Shown here one piece after another: positions 44,798 through 54,483 of a stretch of DNA of 64,000 nt. The stretch comes from Mesorhizobium sp. B2-7-2 (lineage in GTDB: Bacteria > Pseudomonadota > Alphaproteobacteria > Rhizobiales > Rhizobiaceae), in assembly GCF_006440775.1 (NCBI RefSeq), contig NZ_VFTZ01000001.1, positions 372,001-436,000 of the forward strand, given 5' to 3'. The position numbers and the translations under genes are program-made. The first letter of the stretch is position 1, and the number at the start of each line of letters is the position of its first letter. The notes beneath the pieces were generated by a model, which was not told where the DNA came from, searched no databases, and worked only from the letters and a program-made list of their open reading frames with translations.

Positions 44798-44807
44798 CGA
44801 CGGCGAT

Positions 44808-46121
44808 ATGGATGATGGCGCTCAACAACTGGTGAATACTTCTGCCCGACTAGGCGAGAAGATTTACGAACTTGCCAGAGAACTTTTCCCGATCGCCCGC
44901 AGCATCACTGGTCCCGGTGTTCGCGAGACGCTGCGCGTTTTGTCACGGCACCTGCCGATCGAGGTGCACGAGGTTGCAACGGGAACGCCCGTCTTCGATT
45001 GGGTGATACCAAAAGAATGGATCATCCGTGAGGCCTATATCGACGACGAAAAAGGTAACCGGATAGTCGATTTCCGGCACTCCAATCTCCATGTCCTGAA
45101 TTACAGCGTTCCGGTCGACAAGGTGGTGAGCCTCGCCGAGCTGAAGGAGCATGTTTTCACGATACCGGAGCAACCCGACCTTATCCCCTACCGTACCTCA
45201 TACTATGCGGAACGGTGGGGATTCTGCATGTCGCACAATCTCCTGACGTCCCTTCCGGAGGGTCGCTATCGCGTTCATATCGACAGCGAACTCAGGCAAG
45301 GCGCGCTGACATATGGTGAATATGTCCATGGCGGAACGAGCGACCGGGAGTTCCTGCTGACCACCCACATCTGCCATCCCTCAATGGCGAACGACAATTG
45401 CTCGGGCCTGGCTTTGCTGACGGTATTGGCAGGAAAGCTCCGCGCGCGTCAGACACGCTATAGCTATCGCTTCCTTTTCATTCCCGGAACTATCGGTTCC
45501 CTGGCATGGCTCGCGGCCAATGAGGACAGAATCCCCCGGATCGACCACGGCCTTGTGGTCTCGTGCGTCGGCGATGGCCAGGGCCCTACCTACAAACGCA
45601 GCCGGCGCGGTGATGCCTTCATCGACCGAGCCATGGAACATGTCCTTTCCCATCTCCCGGGCCAATCCGCAAAGGTGATCGACTTTAGTCCGTACGGCTA
45701 CGACGAGCGCCAGTTCTGCTCGCCCGGCTTCAACATGCCAGTCGGCCTATTCCAACGCGGTGCCCACGGCACCTTTCCGCAATACCACACCTCCGCCGAC
45801 GATCTCGATTTCATTCGTCCGGAGCATCTGGCCCATTCATACGACATGCTTGCGGGCGTAATCGACGTCGTCGAGGAAGACTGGGTTCCTCTCAACCTCA
45901 GCCCCAAGGGCGAACCTCAGCTTGGCAGGCGCGGCTTATACGCAGCGCTTGGAGGCCTTCACGCTTCCAGCCATGGGGCGATGCCAATCCTATGGGTTCT
46001 CAACCTAGCGGACGGCAGCAATTCGTTGCTCGCGATAGCCGAGCGATCCGGACTTCCGTTCGCCGAGATCGCTGCCGCCGCCCGACTTTTACGCGAACAT
46101 GGGCTGTTGTCAGCTCAGTAG
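44808..46121 (+). CDS. DUF4910 (M28-like peptidase fold) protein with C-terminal winged-helix
   Basis: A 437-residue protein. The N-terminal part (FPIARSITGPGVRETL) and the central metallo-hydrolase core match DUF4910. Likely zinc ligands are in THICHPSMANDNCSG (His and Asp), SPYGYDERQFCSPGF (Asp/Glu) and QYHTSADDLD (His). The last ~60 residues resemble a winged helix (LLAIAERSGLPFAEIAAAA). The family is common in sugar/antigen clusters next to a cytidylyltransferase and C-methyltransferase. It probably hydrolyses an amide in a sugar or carrier; true function unknown. It lies 10 bases after the epimerase and its end overlaps the convergent rfbC gene by 12 bases. Confidence 0.8.
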   Translation: MDDGAQQLVNTSARLGEKIYELARELFPIARSITGPGVRETLRVLSRHLPIEVHEVATGTPVFDWVIPKEWIIREAYIDDEKGNRIVDFRHSNLHVLNYSVPVDKVVSLAELKEHVFTIPEQPDLIPYRTSYYAERWGFCMSHNLLTSLPEGRYRVHIDSELRQGALTYGEYVHGGTSDREFLLTTHICHPSMANDNCSGLALLTVLAGKLRARQTRYSYRFLFIPGTIGSLAWLAANEDRIPRIDHGLVVSCVGDGQGPTYKRSRRGDAFIDRAMEHVLSHLPGQSAKVIDFSPYGYDERQFCSPGFNMPVGLFQRGAHGTFPQYHTSADDLDFIRPEHLAHSYDMLAGVIDVVEEDWVPLNLSPKGEPQLGRRGLYAALGGLHASSHGAMPILWVLNLADGSNSLLAIAERSGLPFAEIAAAARLLREHGLLSAQ

Positions 46122-46667
46122 CTCCGTGCGACGCGCTTCGGCCGTGAGCAGCGGCCAATGCCTGTCGCGATCCGACAATATGCTGGGTGGAGCAGGCCAG
46201 TCGATCGCCAGGCATGGATCGTCGAATCGTAAGCCGCTCGCCGCCCCCGGCGTATAAAACTCGGAAATCATGTAACTCACCGTCGAGTCGGGCTTGAGTG
46301 TCTGGAAGCCATGGGCAAAGCCACTGGGGATGTAGAGCATGCGGCGGTTGCTGGCCGTCAGCTCAAATCCCTCCCATTTCAGGTAGCTTGGCGATTGTGG
46401 GCGCAGGTCGACAATGACGTCATAAATAGAGCCCGCAATACAACTTACCAGTTTTACCTCCGCATGAGGCGAATTCTGAAAGTGCATACCGCGCAACGTG
46501 TGCGTATGCTGCGAATATGACATGCTGTGCTGGACGAAGCTGGTCGTCAGACCGTGGCCGGCAAACTCGGAAACGCAGAAGGTACGGGTAAAAAACCCGC
46601 GTTGATCCCAGATGGGTTCCGGCTCGACCAACATTGGTCCGCTGAGCGAAGACGGATGAAAACGCAC
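46110..46667 (-). CDS. rfbC: dTDP-4-dehydrorhamnose 3,5-epimerase-like protein
   Basis: A 185-residue RmlC-type cupin. DQRGFFTRTFCVSEF, QHSMSYSQHTHTLRGMHFQ with the catalytic-pocket His, VSCIAGSIYDVIVDLR and YIPSGFAHGFQTL are clear. The start is taken as GTG at 46667 (AAGGAGC eight bases before). It epimerises a 4-keto-6-deoxy sugar at C3/C5. No rmlA, rmlB or rmlD is in the window, and the neighbours point to a CDP- rather than dTDP-linked sugar. The family is known to accept both. Confidence 0.85.
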   Translation of the reverse strand: MRFHPSSLSGPMLVEPEPIWDQRGFFTRTFCVSEFAGHGLTTSFVQHSMSYSQHTHTLRGMHFQNSPHAEVKLVSCIAGSIYDVIVDLRPQSPSYLKWEGFELTASNRRMLYIPSGFAHGFQTLKPDSTVSYMISEFYTPGAASGLRFDDPCLAIDWPAPPSILSDRDRHWPLLTAEARRTELLS

Positions 46668-46921
46668 TCGAAAGCTCCTTTTGACGAGCCTCAGCCTAAA
46701 CTGCCGGCGATGCATCGCAGCAAAGCTATCTTGCTGTTGTCATACACAAACTGCTGTCCACTCAAGAATACATGATCAAAAAAAGGGCGTCCGCGTACCT
46801 CTTCTGGATCAACCTAGGCTGAGCCTCATTCGATTTGACTAACCTATCTCTCAGAATACCAAGTCAGCGGCTCTCGCCGACTGGTTCAAGGTCACTGCAG
46901 ATAAATCCGGGGTTGGGTCTG

Positions 46922-48217
46922 ATGAATTTTCATTCAGCCGACGCGCGCGGCCAACAGGTGGACGTCGAACACGAGCGACGTTGCCGGCTCTGTGCAGCGC
47001 CTCTTCGTCATACATTTGTCGATCTGGGAATGTCGCCGCCCTGCGAAAGCTTCATATCGCCGGACCGCCTGGGCAACGTCGAGGCCTACTATCCGCTTCA
47101 CGTGATGGCTTGCGAGGGATGCTTCCTAGTGCAACTGCCGGAGCATATTACTCCGCAAGAGATATTCACCGAGTACGCATATTTTTCATCTTATTCCGCA
47201 AGTTGGGTCGCGCATGCGAAACGCTATTGCGATTACGCTGCGGCGCGCTTCGGGCTCCGACAAGACAGCCTGGTAGTCGAACTGGCCAGCAATGACGGTT
47301 ATCTGCTGCAGCATTTTCAGCCGCTGGGGGTTCCGACACTTGGCATCGAGCCTGCGGCGAACGTCGCGCAAGCTGCAATCGCCAAGGGCGTGCCGACGCG
47401 TGTCGCCTTCTTCGGTGTACGCCTGGCGCGCGAACTCATCAACGAAGGCAAGCAGGCCGATCTCATCATCGGCAACAATGTTCTCGCGCAAGTTCCAGAC
47501 CTCAACGACTTCGTGGCAGGCATCGTGCTACTGCTCAAGCCGCAGGGTGTGGTCACCCTTGAATTCCCGCACATTGAGCGGCTCATCGACGAAAACCAAT
47601 TCGACACGATCTATCACGAGCATTTCTCCTATTTCTCGCTCACGACGATCGACGTGGTGGCCGCAAGGCACGGCCTCAAGATCTTCGACGTAGAGGAACT
47701 GCCCACGCATGGAGGCTCGCTGCGAGTCTATTTGGCGCGGGCAGATAGCGTCTATCGCCCGTCGCCGGCGGTGGCTGGACTGATCGAGCGAGAGGCAACC
47801 GCCGGCCTCAGGCAGATGCAGACCTACACGTCATTCGCCGATCGCGCCTATGGCGCCAAGCGCGCCCTACTCAGCTTCCTGATCTCGGCGAAGAACGAAG
47901 GCAAGACGATCTGCGGCTATGGAGCGCCCGGCAAGGGCAACACCCTTCTTAACTATTGCGCGATCGGCACCGACTTTTTGGATTTCACGGTCGACCGGAA
48001 TCCCTACAAGCACGGACGCTTCACGCCCGGCATGCACATTCCGATCAAGCCCGTCGAAGCCATCCAGGAGGCTAAGCCGGACTACATCCTGATCCTGCCA
48101 TGGAACCTGAAGGACGAGATCGTGAGACAGATGTCGCACGTGGCGGCATGGGGCGCGAAATTCGTCGTGCCAATCCCCTTCGTCAAGGTGATCGATCCCG
48201 CGGAGTACCGGCCATGA
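46922..48217 (+). CDS. Sugar C-methyltransferase (TylC3/Methyltransf_13-14 type)
   Basis: A 431-residue SAM methyltransferase with the layout of NDP-sugar C-methyltransferases. An N-terminal zinc motif (CRLCAAPLRH and CEGCF, paired Cys), then the SAM domain (LVVELASNDGYLLQHF, LGIEPAANVA, IIGNNVLAQVPDL), and the C-terminal GYGAPGKGNTLLNY nucleotide-sugar domain. It places a branch methyl on a 4-keto sugar. The ATG at 46922 is taken; earlier in-frame codons are weak. The stop overlaps the cytidylyltransferase start. Confidence 0.87.
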   Translation: MNFHSADARGQQVDVEHERRCRLCAAPLRHTFVDLGMSPPCESFISPDRLGNVEAYYPLHVMACEGCFLVQLPEHITPQEIFTEYAYFSSYSASWVAHAKRYCDYAAARFGLRQDSLVVELASNDGYLLQHFQPLGVPTLGIEPAANVAQAAIAKGVPTRVAFFGVRLARELINEGKQADLIIGNNVLAQVPDLNDFVAGIVLLLKPQGVVTLEFPHIERLIDENQFDTIYHEHFSYFSLTTIDVVAARHGLKIFDVEELPTHGGSLRVYLARADSVYRPSPAVAGLIEREATAGLRQMQTYTSFADRAYGAKRALLSFLISAKNEGKTICGYGAPGKGNTLLNYCAIGTDFLDFTVDRNPYKHGRFTPGMHIPIKPVEAIQEAKPDYILILPWNLKDEIVRQMSHVAAWGAKFVVPIPFVKVIDPAEYRP

Positions 48218-49029
48218 AAGTAGTTCTTTTCTGCGGCGGGCTTGGTACCCGCATTCGCGATTATTCCGAAGCGGTGCCCAAGCCGATGATCCCGCTCGGC
48301 CCGCAGCCAATCATGCGCCATGTGATGCAATACTATAGCGACTACGGGCATGAAGACTTCATCCTTTGCCTTGGCTACAAGGCAAACGTCGTCAAGGATT
48401 TCTTTCTCAACAGCCGGCCGCAGATGTTCGCTGATTGCGTGGTAACCGGCGACGGTCGAGATGTCAGGCTCTTGGATGACAGTCACAAGGGTTGGCAAGT
48501 CACTCTCATTGACACTGGCATCTGGCGCAACATCGGCGAACGGCTCTGGGCCGCTCGTGATTTGGTTCGGGACGAGGACATGTTCCTTGCCAACTACAGC
48601 GACGGGCTCACGGACGTCGACCTCGACGACATGGAGCGCAAGTTCCGCGCGAGCGGAAAGGTCGCCTGCTTCCTCGCGGTGCCCCCGCCGGTCACCTATC
48701 ATTTTGCGGATATCGCCGAGGACGGCCACGTCCGTGAGTTCCGCAGTTCCACGAGCTCAGATATCTGGATCAATGGCGGGTATTTTATGTTCAGGCCAGA
48801 AATCTTCGATTTCATGCGCGAAGGCGAAGAACTCGTGCTTGAGCCTTTCCGGAGGCTGATTGAGGCCAATATGCTGATGGCCTACAAACACAATGGCTTC
48901 TGGCGCGCCATGGACACATTGCGCGACTGGCAGGTGCTCGAGGACATGGTCGAAAAAGGCAACATGCCCTGGAACCGGCAGATGCGCGAGCGGTCCGGTC
49001 ATACTGGACTCGCAGTCGCCAGATCATGA
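48214..49029 (+). CDS. rfbF: Glucose-1-phosphate cytidylyltransferase
   Basis: A 271-residue nucleotidyltransferase that joins CTP and glucose-1-P to CDP-glucose, the first step of CDP-deoxysugar routes. VVLFCGGLGTRIRD is the nucleotide motif, and PKPMIPLGPQPIMRHVMQYY, GWQVTLIDTG, NYSDGLTDVD and INGGYFMF are family hallmarks. It overlaps the methyltransferase stop by 4 bases and the PIG-L gene by 4 bases. Confidence 0.92.
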   Translation: MKVVLFCGGLGTRIRDYSEAVPKPMIPLGPQPIMRHVMQYYSDYGHEDFILCLGYKANVVKDFFLNSRPQMFADCVVTGDGRDVRLLDDSHKGWQVTLIDTGIWRNIGERLWAARDLVRDEDMFLANYSDGLTDVDLDDMERKFRASGKVACFLAVPPPVTYHFADIAEDGHVREFRSSTSSDIWINGGYFMFRPEIFDFMREGEELVLEPFRRLIEANMLMAYKHNGFWRAMDTLRDWQVLEDMVEKGNMPWNRQMRERSGHTGLAVARS

Positions 49030-49685
49030 GGGCCCTGTCGCTCGCAGGCATGCAGGAGAGTCTGTGCGTGCTTTGTCTTGGCGCCCATTCCGACGATATC
49101 GAGATCGGCGCGGGAGGGACCCTTCTGTCCCTTGTTGCCAGCGGCGCGAAGCTTGACGTGCACTGGATTGTGTTAAGCGGGCGCGGAGCCCGGGGCGAGG
49201 AGGCTCGCGCGTCGGCGCATAGCTTCCTCGAAGGGGTCACAGATCCCACCGTGATGATTGCAGACTTCGATGATAGCTACTTTCCGACCCAAGGGCGGGA
49301 GATCAAGGAATGGCTTGCGTCCCAGGCCAAAAAAGCCAAGCCTGACCTGATCTTCACCCACCGCCGGGATGATGCGCATCAGGATCATCGCGAGGTCAAC
49401 AGGATCACCTGGAACCTTTTTCGGGATCACCTTATTCTTGAATATGAGATCCCGAAATGGGACGGCGACCTGGGTCAGCCAAACTTCTACACGCCGCTGA
49501 CCGAAGCCCAAATGCAGCGCAAAATCGAATTGCTTCTTGCCCACTTCGGCAGTCAGCGGTCCAAAGATTGGTTTGACGCCGAAACGTTTCGTGGTCTGGC
49601 ACGGCTGCGCGGCATGGAGTGCCGCGCTAAGGACGGATTTGCGGAGGGGTTCGTGGTTCGAAAGGCCGCCTGGTCCCTCGGCTGA
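49026..49685 (+). CDS. PIG-L family deacetylase
   Basis: A 219-residue LmbE/PIG-L deacetylase. The zinc site is LGAHSDDIEIGAGG (AHxDD motif), and HRRDDAHQDHREVN is the second motif. Relatives remove N-acetyl from sugars or sugar conjugates. It ends the CDP-sugar module and starts 4 bases inside the cytidylyltransferase gene. This pairs with the DUF4910 protein as possible amide-cleaving steps. Confidence 0.88.
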   Translation: MRALSLAGMQESLCVLCLGAHSDDIEIGAGGTLLSLVASGAKLDVHWIVLSGRGARGEEARASAHSFLEGVTDPTVMIADFDDSYFPTQGREIKEWLASQAKKAKPDLIFTHRRDDAHQDHREVNRITWNLFRDHLILEYEIPKWDGDLGQPNFYTPLTEAQMQRKIELLLAHFGSQRSKDWFDAETFRGLARLRGMECRAKDGFAEGFVVRKAAWSLG

Positions 49686-49970
49686 AGCGGGACGATCGTA
49701 TGCGACGGATTGCGATAGGCAGGAGCGCCAGACCCTCTCCAAACGAGGTAGGTCGGTCGAGAATGTGGTGCACGTTTTCGCCAAAATCAGGCGATTTTGC
49801 CTACAGCAAACCCGTCGCAACAACTGCTAAGATTACAATAGAACGACGGTTGCGCAAACAATTACAAACAACCCCTAGTCGGCACGTTGCCTCTACATCA
49901 TCGGTCAAACCGCATGGAGAATGCACGCTGCGAGCGAACCCACCCCCATGACGACACGTGGGGGGACTCT

Positions 49971-51008
49971 GTGAACAGCACTTCGCAGTCGGAGGGCGAA
50001 GATCCTGGTCATGGTACCGAGGTCGCGTCGGTCATCGATGCCATCCGCGAGTGCATTGGAACGTTGCAACTTGATCTCGACGGACAGGTTGTGGTTACTG
50101 GAGCTGGGTTTGGCTCGGAGGCGATCACGGCAACCGCGGCAGCGCTCGCCGGCGCCCGACGCGTATTTGCGCTTACAGCCGAGCGAAAAAAGCATGCCAG
50201 AAGTCCAGCCACCTCCTGGGACGCCTTGGACCTGGCCACCGATGCCGGACATTCGGCCAGGCTGGAGATATTGCGACGAATGCATCCTCATCACTGGAAT
50301 GACGTCGACATTCTTGTGAGTTGTCCCCGGACACTGCCGATATCACGGTCGACCGTCGAGTACCTCCGACCAAATTCAGTCGTAGCTCTAATGGCCGAGC
50401 CATGGGAACTCTCTCCCGAGATGGTGGACCTAAACGCCTGCAGCGAGATGCAGGTCAAAGTCGCCGCTCCAAATCTAGAGCATCCCAGCATAAACCTGCA
50501 TCCCGATTTAGCCCGGCTGTGCTGTCGACTGTTGCACGATGCAGGCATAAACCCCCGCGATACGAGAATCGCTCTCCTGTGCGACACCCCCTGCAGGCGC
50601 TACATAGAAGATGCCCTGATCGAGCAAGGCGCGAGAGTGACAGTGTTTGCTCACCCGCAGATGCTGCTGCCGGAAATGTGGGACGCTGTCGTGGTGGCAT
50701 TGCGGCCGGCGGAAAAACCGTCGATGGATATCAATGGCCTTGCCCGGGTATTCGAAGCTGCTCATGGGAGCCTGCTCATTCAATTCAGCGGCGAGATCGA
50801 CCGCCTGGCTGCTCGGTACTTTGGTCTTCGCGTCTGGCCGCCGCGAAAGCCGGCGCGCGGCCAGCTCGGCGTATCGTCTGAGATTCTCGGTTGGCATCCC
50901 ACGATCCGCAGGCTAGTCGGCGGTCTCAAGGCAGCCGAGATGGCGCGGCGTGGAGCAGATCTCCGTCGCGACGGCATCGGTTCAATAGTCGGCCCCTCGC
51001 CCAACTGA
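49971..51008 (+). CDS. Uncharacterised Rossmann-fold-like protein
   Basis: A 345-residue protein I do not recognise by name. It shows two alpha/beta Rossmann-like halves: GQVVVTGAGFGSEAITATAA, and TRIALLCDTPCRRYIEDALI followed by ARVTVFAHPQ. VVALMAEPWELSPEMVDLNA, LARLCCRLLHDAGI and SLLIQFSGEIDRLAARYFGLR are the other conserved-looking stretches, and the C-terminus has RKPARGQLGV. The pattern resembles an NAD(P)-binding enzyme or a two-domain deacylase, but no catalytic residues are sure. GTG at 49971 with GGGGGA upstream is taken as the start; an upstream ATG at 49914 is possible. It follows the polysaccharide genes after 285 bases. Confidence 0.7.
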   Translation: MNSTSQSEGEDPGHGTEVASVIDAIRECIGTLQLDLDGQVVVTGAGFGSEAITATAAALAGARRVFALTAERKKHARSPATSWDALDLATDAGHSARLEILRRMHPHHWNDVDILVSCPRTLPISRSTVEYLRPNSVVALMAEPWELSPEMVDLNACSEMQVKVAAPNLEHPSINLHPDLARLCCRLLHDAGINPRDTRIALLCDTPCRRYIEDALIEQGARVTVFAHPQMLLPEMWDAVVVALRPAEKPSMDINGLARVFEAAHGSLLIQFSGEIDRLAARYFGLRVWPPRKPARGQLGVSSEILGWHPTIRRLVGGLKAAEMARRGADLRRDGIGSIVGPSPN

Positions 51009-51616
51009 CTCGAGGTCAGCAAGCGCCGCGCTTCTCGCGCTCCTGGCCCGCGTTCAGACCAATGCGCTTGAGACACGGACCTTTTTGTTGCGGCGCCATC
51101 GGAGCCAATGTCGCAGAATGCTCCACTGCAAGGCTATGTGCCACCAACTTGGCCAAGCGAAGTAACAGAGCAGCCCCGTTGTCGCCGCCGCACCAGTGCG
51201 ACAACGGGTCTAGCTTCAAAAGACGCAAAGCGGCCGGCGTCCTTCTTGGGGTAAGTGGCTTCAGAACGCCGCCCGGCGGACTCAGTCCACCGTACATTAA
51301 TGATAGCTAAAATACTCTCGCGAGAAATAGCGATTCCGGGAATCCCGAGCTTTTCGTGGCGAGATCCGTCGCGGGAAGCACTTCTAGGATCGCGGTAGCG
51401 AACCGGATGGTGGGCTGAATATTCGGAATATTTAATTTGCAGTGACGGACCAGCCGGCACGCCACCCCGATCCTTTCCGGCTCGAAACCGGCCCTTACAT
51501 GTCGAGCCGCCTCGATAGAGAAGGCAAATCGCCTTAACCCGAACGCCGACCTCGCAGTGATTGCGTCCCTCACCCGATCGGGTGAAGCGCGCGGCCTCTT
51601 TCCGACTCAAACTGCC
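51009..51616. other. Non-coding or degenerate region
   Basis: About 600 bases with no supported gene. Minus-strand frames at 51134-51610 and 51307-51573 look partly protein-like but have no start or family. The region leads into an HlyD remnant, so it may be decayed type I secretion DNA. Confidence 0.4.
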
Positions 51617-51961
51617 AATCTGGTCATAGATTCACGCATCAAGCCGGCGGATATCGATGTGGTACATCCTGACATGCCGGCCCGCGTGGTGTTGTCGGTC
51701 TATCCGAGCCGGCATCTGCCGCAAATCCATGGCTTGCTCACATCAGTGTCGGCCGACCGGCTGACGGACGAAAAGACCGGCGAGCCTTATTTCCTCGCCA
51801 AGGTCAAAGTCGGCACAGCCGATCTCGCAGAGCTGCATGACGTGCATTTGTCGCCCGGCATGCCGGCGGAGGTCATGATCCTGACGGGAGAGCACACTTT
51901 GCTCGACTATATGCTGGCCCCGGTGCAGGCTTCGCTCACACGCTCTTTCAAGGAAAACTGA
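51617..51961 (+). pseudogene. HlyD-type membrane fusion protein, C-terminal fragment
   Basis: The frame ends in LVIDSRIKPADIDVVHPDMP, SADRLTDEKTGEPYFLAKVKV, LSPGMPAEVMILTGEHTLLDYML and a tail RSFKEN. This is the C-terminal ~115 residues of a type I secretion adaptor (family length ~430). The N-terminal membrane helix and coiled-coil are absent upstream and no partner ABC or TolC gene is near, so this is a remnant. Confidence 0.75.
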
Positions 51962-52044
51962 GCCGACGACAGCACACCGCCGCCGGCCATAAGCCGACGC
52001 CTCATCGTCGCATCTGTCAGCGCAGCCGCAGGGGCGTGACGGCG

Positions 52045-52347
52045 CTAGCGCCTCAGGGCGTGGACATTGTCCATCGATGCGCCGCCCAGCGGCAGCGCCA
52101 TGTCGTCGTCGAGCAGCCGGGTGATGCGGGCAAAGCCGACAAAGGCTTTGCGCGCTTCCTCGGCCGACATCTTGCCCGACAGTGCCGCCGCGCAGCAATT
52201 CAGGGCGCATTGATAAACCGGGCCGCGTCGTCCCGTTGGCCACTTCCGCAGGAATACCATCGCCTCGGAGACGCTATCGACTTCCTCCACAGGGTATCCC
52301 TGCCCACGCGCAATTCGCACTGGGGTAAAGAAATGCAAGCGATCCAT
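52045..52347 (-). CDS. DUF982 domain protein
   Basis: A 100-residue rhizobial DUF982 protein: FFTPVRIARGQGYPVEEVDS, EAMVFLRKWPTGRRGPVYQ, then CALNCCAAALSGKMSAEEAR and KAFVGFARITRLLDDD. The family is small, cytoplasmic and of unknown role, often in multiple copies in rhizobial genomes. GGGAGGATAATT precedes the ATG. It is monocistronic. Confidence 0.85.
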   Translation of the reverse strand: MDRLHFFTPVRIARGQGYPVEEVDSVSEAMVFLRKWPTGRRGPVYQCALNCCAAALSGKMSAEEARKAFVGFARITRLLDDDMALPLGGASMDNVHALRR

Positions 52348-52649
52348 AATTATCCTCCCGGTCGACCGCAGCGCAGTCGAACCGCACTAAACGCACGTCC
52401 CGCGAATTGGTTCCAAACAAATTTGGTTGCCGATGGAAAAAGTTCGAAACCGCGGGCCCGCGCTGACATGCGCGAAATCACTTGGCGACTCGGCCAATGC
52501 AGGCCTGGAGCCGTCGGATAACGGCGATTCTCATTGAATATCTTTAAGGCGAAAGCCGGCAAATGGGTTGCTTGCCGGTTACCCTGCGTCAGGCTTAACC
52601 TCCGCGTCAACGCGTGAGGGCGCGTTTTGCAAAAAGGGGAACACTTGCA
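52348..52649. other. Divergent promoter region
   Basis: About 300 bases between the DUF982 gene and the NCS1 permease. The AT content rises near 52530-52560. No repeat or operator is obvious. Confidence 0.4.
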
Positions 52650-54107
52650 ATGACCATTCAAGGCGCATCGCCTGACCTCTACAATGAGGATCTGGCTCCC
52701 GCAACGGTCAGGAACTGGGGACCGTTTTCGATCTTCAACGTCTGGACCTCCGACGTCCACAGCCTCTGGGGCTACTACCTGGCGGCAAGCCTGTTTCTAT
52801 TCTGCGGCGGCTTCGTCAACTTCATCATCGCCATCGGCATCGGCTCGCTGATCATCTATGCGCTGATGAATATGGTCGGCTATGCCGGCGTGAAGACCGG
52901 CGTGCCCTACCCCGTGCTTGCCCGCGCCTCCTTCGGCATCTGGGGCGCCAACGTCCCGGCGCTGGTGCGGGCGATCGTCGCCTGCTTCTGGTACGGCGCC
53001 CAGACGGCCGCGGCTTCGGGCGCGATCGTGGCGCTGCTGACACGCCTGCAATGGTTCGACGAGTTCAACAAGAGCTCGCACCTTCTGGGACACTCGACCC
53101 TCGAGGTGATCTGCTTCGTCATCATCTGGGCGCTGCAGTTGCTGATCATCCAGAAGGGTATGGAGACCGTCCGTCGCTTCCAGGATTGGGCCGGCCCGGC
53201 CGTGTGGGTCATGATGCTGATCCTGGCGATCTATCTCTGTGTGAAGTCGGGCACTTTCGCCTTCACCAGCGACATCCCGATGGATGTGCTGCTGGACAAG
53301 ACCAAGGACGCAGGCGTTCCGGGCGAGCCTGGATCCTGGACCGCGCTGTTCGCGGTGGCGGCGATCTGGGTGACCTATTTCTCGGCGCTCTACCTCAACT
53401 TCTGCGATTTCGCCCGCTATGCGCCGGACAAGGCGGCGCTGCGCAAGGGCAACATCTGGGGCCTGCCGGTCAACCTCATCCTGTTCTCGCTGGTGGCCGG
53501 CGTCACGACGATCGCCGCCTATGACGTCTACCATGAGGTGCTGCTGCATCCAGACCAGATCTCGGCCAAGTTCGACAGCTGGTTCCTTGCCGCGCTTGCC
53601 GCGCTGACCTTCGCGGTGGCGACGCTGGGCATCAACGTCGTGGCGAATTTCGTCTCGCCGGCTTTCGACTTCTCCAACGTCTTCCCGCGCCAGATCGACT
53701 TCAAGAAGGGCGGCTACATCGCGGCGCTGATCGCCCTGGTGCTCTATCCCTTCGCGCCATGGGAAGGCAGTGCGGCTTCCTTCGTCAACGTCATCGGCGC
53801 GACGATGGGACCGATCTTCGGCGTGATGATGGTCGACTACTATCTGATCCGCAAAAGCGAGGTCGACGTCGAAGCGCTCTATCGCGAAGATGGCGAGTTC
53901 CGTTTCCAGAGCGGGTGGCACGTCAACGCCTTCATCGCTGCCGGCATCGGCGCCATTTTCTCCTCGATCCTGCCCAACTTCACCAACTGGCTGCCGTCCT
54001 GGTGGGGCGTCTATGGCTGGTTCTTCGGCGTGGCGATCGCCGGCGTCGTCTACTATGTGCTGCGCACAATGGCGCTCGGTGCAGGCGCGAAGGTGGCGAA
54101 GGCCTGA
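52650..54107 (+). CDS. NCS1-family nucleobase/hydantoin-type permease
   Basis: A 485-residue inner-membrane symporter of the NCS1 family. PATVRNWGPFSIFNVWTSDV and LWGYYLAASLFLFCGG open the fold; PYPVLARASFGIWGANVPAL is the family hallmark, and LNFCDFARYAPDK follows. About 12 helices. NCS1 members move nucleobases, allantoin or hydantoins with Na+ or H+. AAGGGGA precedes the ATG at 52650. No purine or hydantoin enzyme is in the window. The 3' end of this gene is partly copied at 59250-59285. Confidence 0.9.
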   Translation: MTIQGASPDLYNEDLAPATVRNWGPFSIFNVWTSDVHSLWGYYLAASLFLFCGGFVNFIIAIGIGSLIIYALMNMVGYAGVKTGVPYPVLARASFGIWGANVPALVRAIVACFWYGAQTAAASGAIVALLTRLQWFDEFNKSSHLLGHSTLEVICFVIIWALQLLIIQKGMETVRRFQDWAGPAVWVMMLILAIYLCVKSGTFAFTSDIPMDVLLDKTKDAGVPGEPGSWTALFAVAAIWVTYFSALYLNFCDFARYAPDKAALRKGNIWGLPVNLILFSLVAGVTTIAAYDVYHEVLLHPDQISAKFDSWFLAALAALTFAVATLGINVVANFVSPAFDFSNVFPRQIDFKKGGYIAALIALVLYPFAPWEGSAASFVNVIGATMGPIFGVMMVDYYLIRKSEVDVEALYREDGEFRFQSGWHVNAFIAAGIGAIFSSILPNFTNWLPSWWGVYGWFFGVAIAGVVYYVLRTMALGAGAKVAKA

Positions 54108-54119
54108 AACAAGGCGGCA

Positions 54120-54415
<296 letters not shown>

Positions 54416-54483
54416 ACCATCCCACATAACGAGCCCGACTGCGGCACTACACAGATTCGTGAACGGTGATGGTGTGAACCGCC

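Noticed and set aside
51307..51573. An 88-codon minus-strand frame
   Set aside because: Parts look like protein, but there is no family match or start signal and another frame overlaps it.
52797..53921. A 374-codon open frame on the minus strand
   Set aside because: It is antisense to the NCS1 permease and is made of Asp/Arg/His-rich low-sense sequence.
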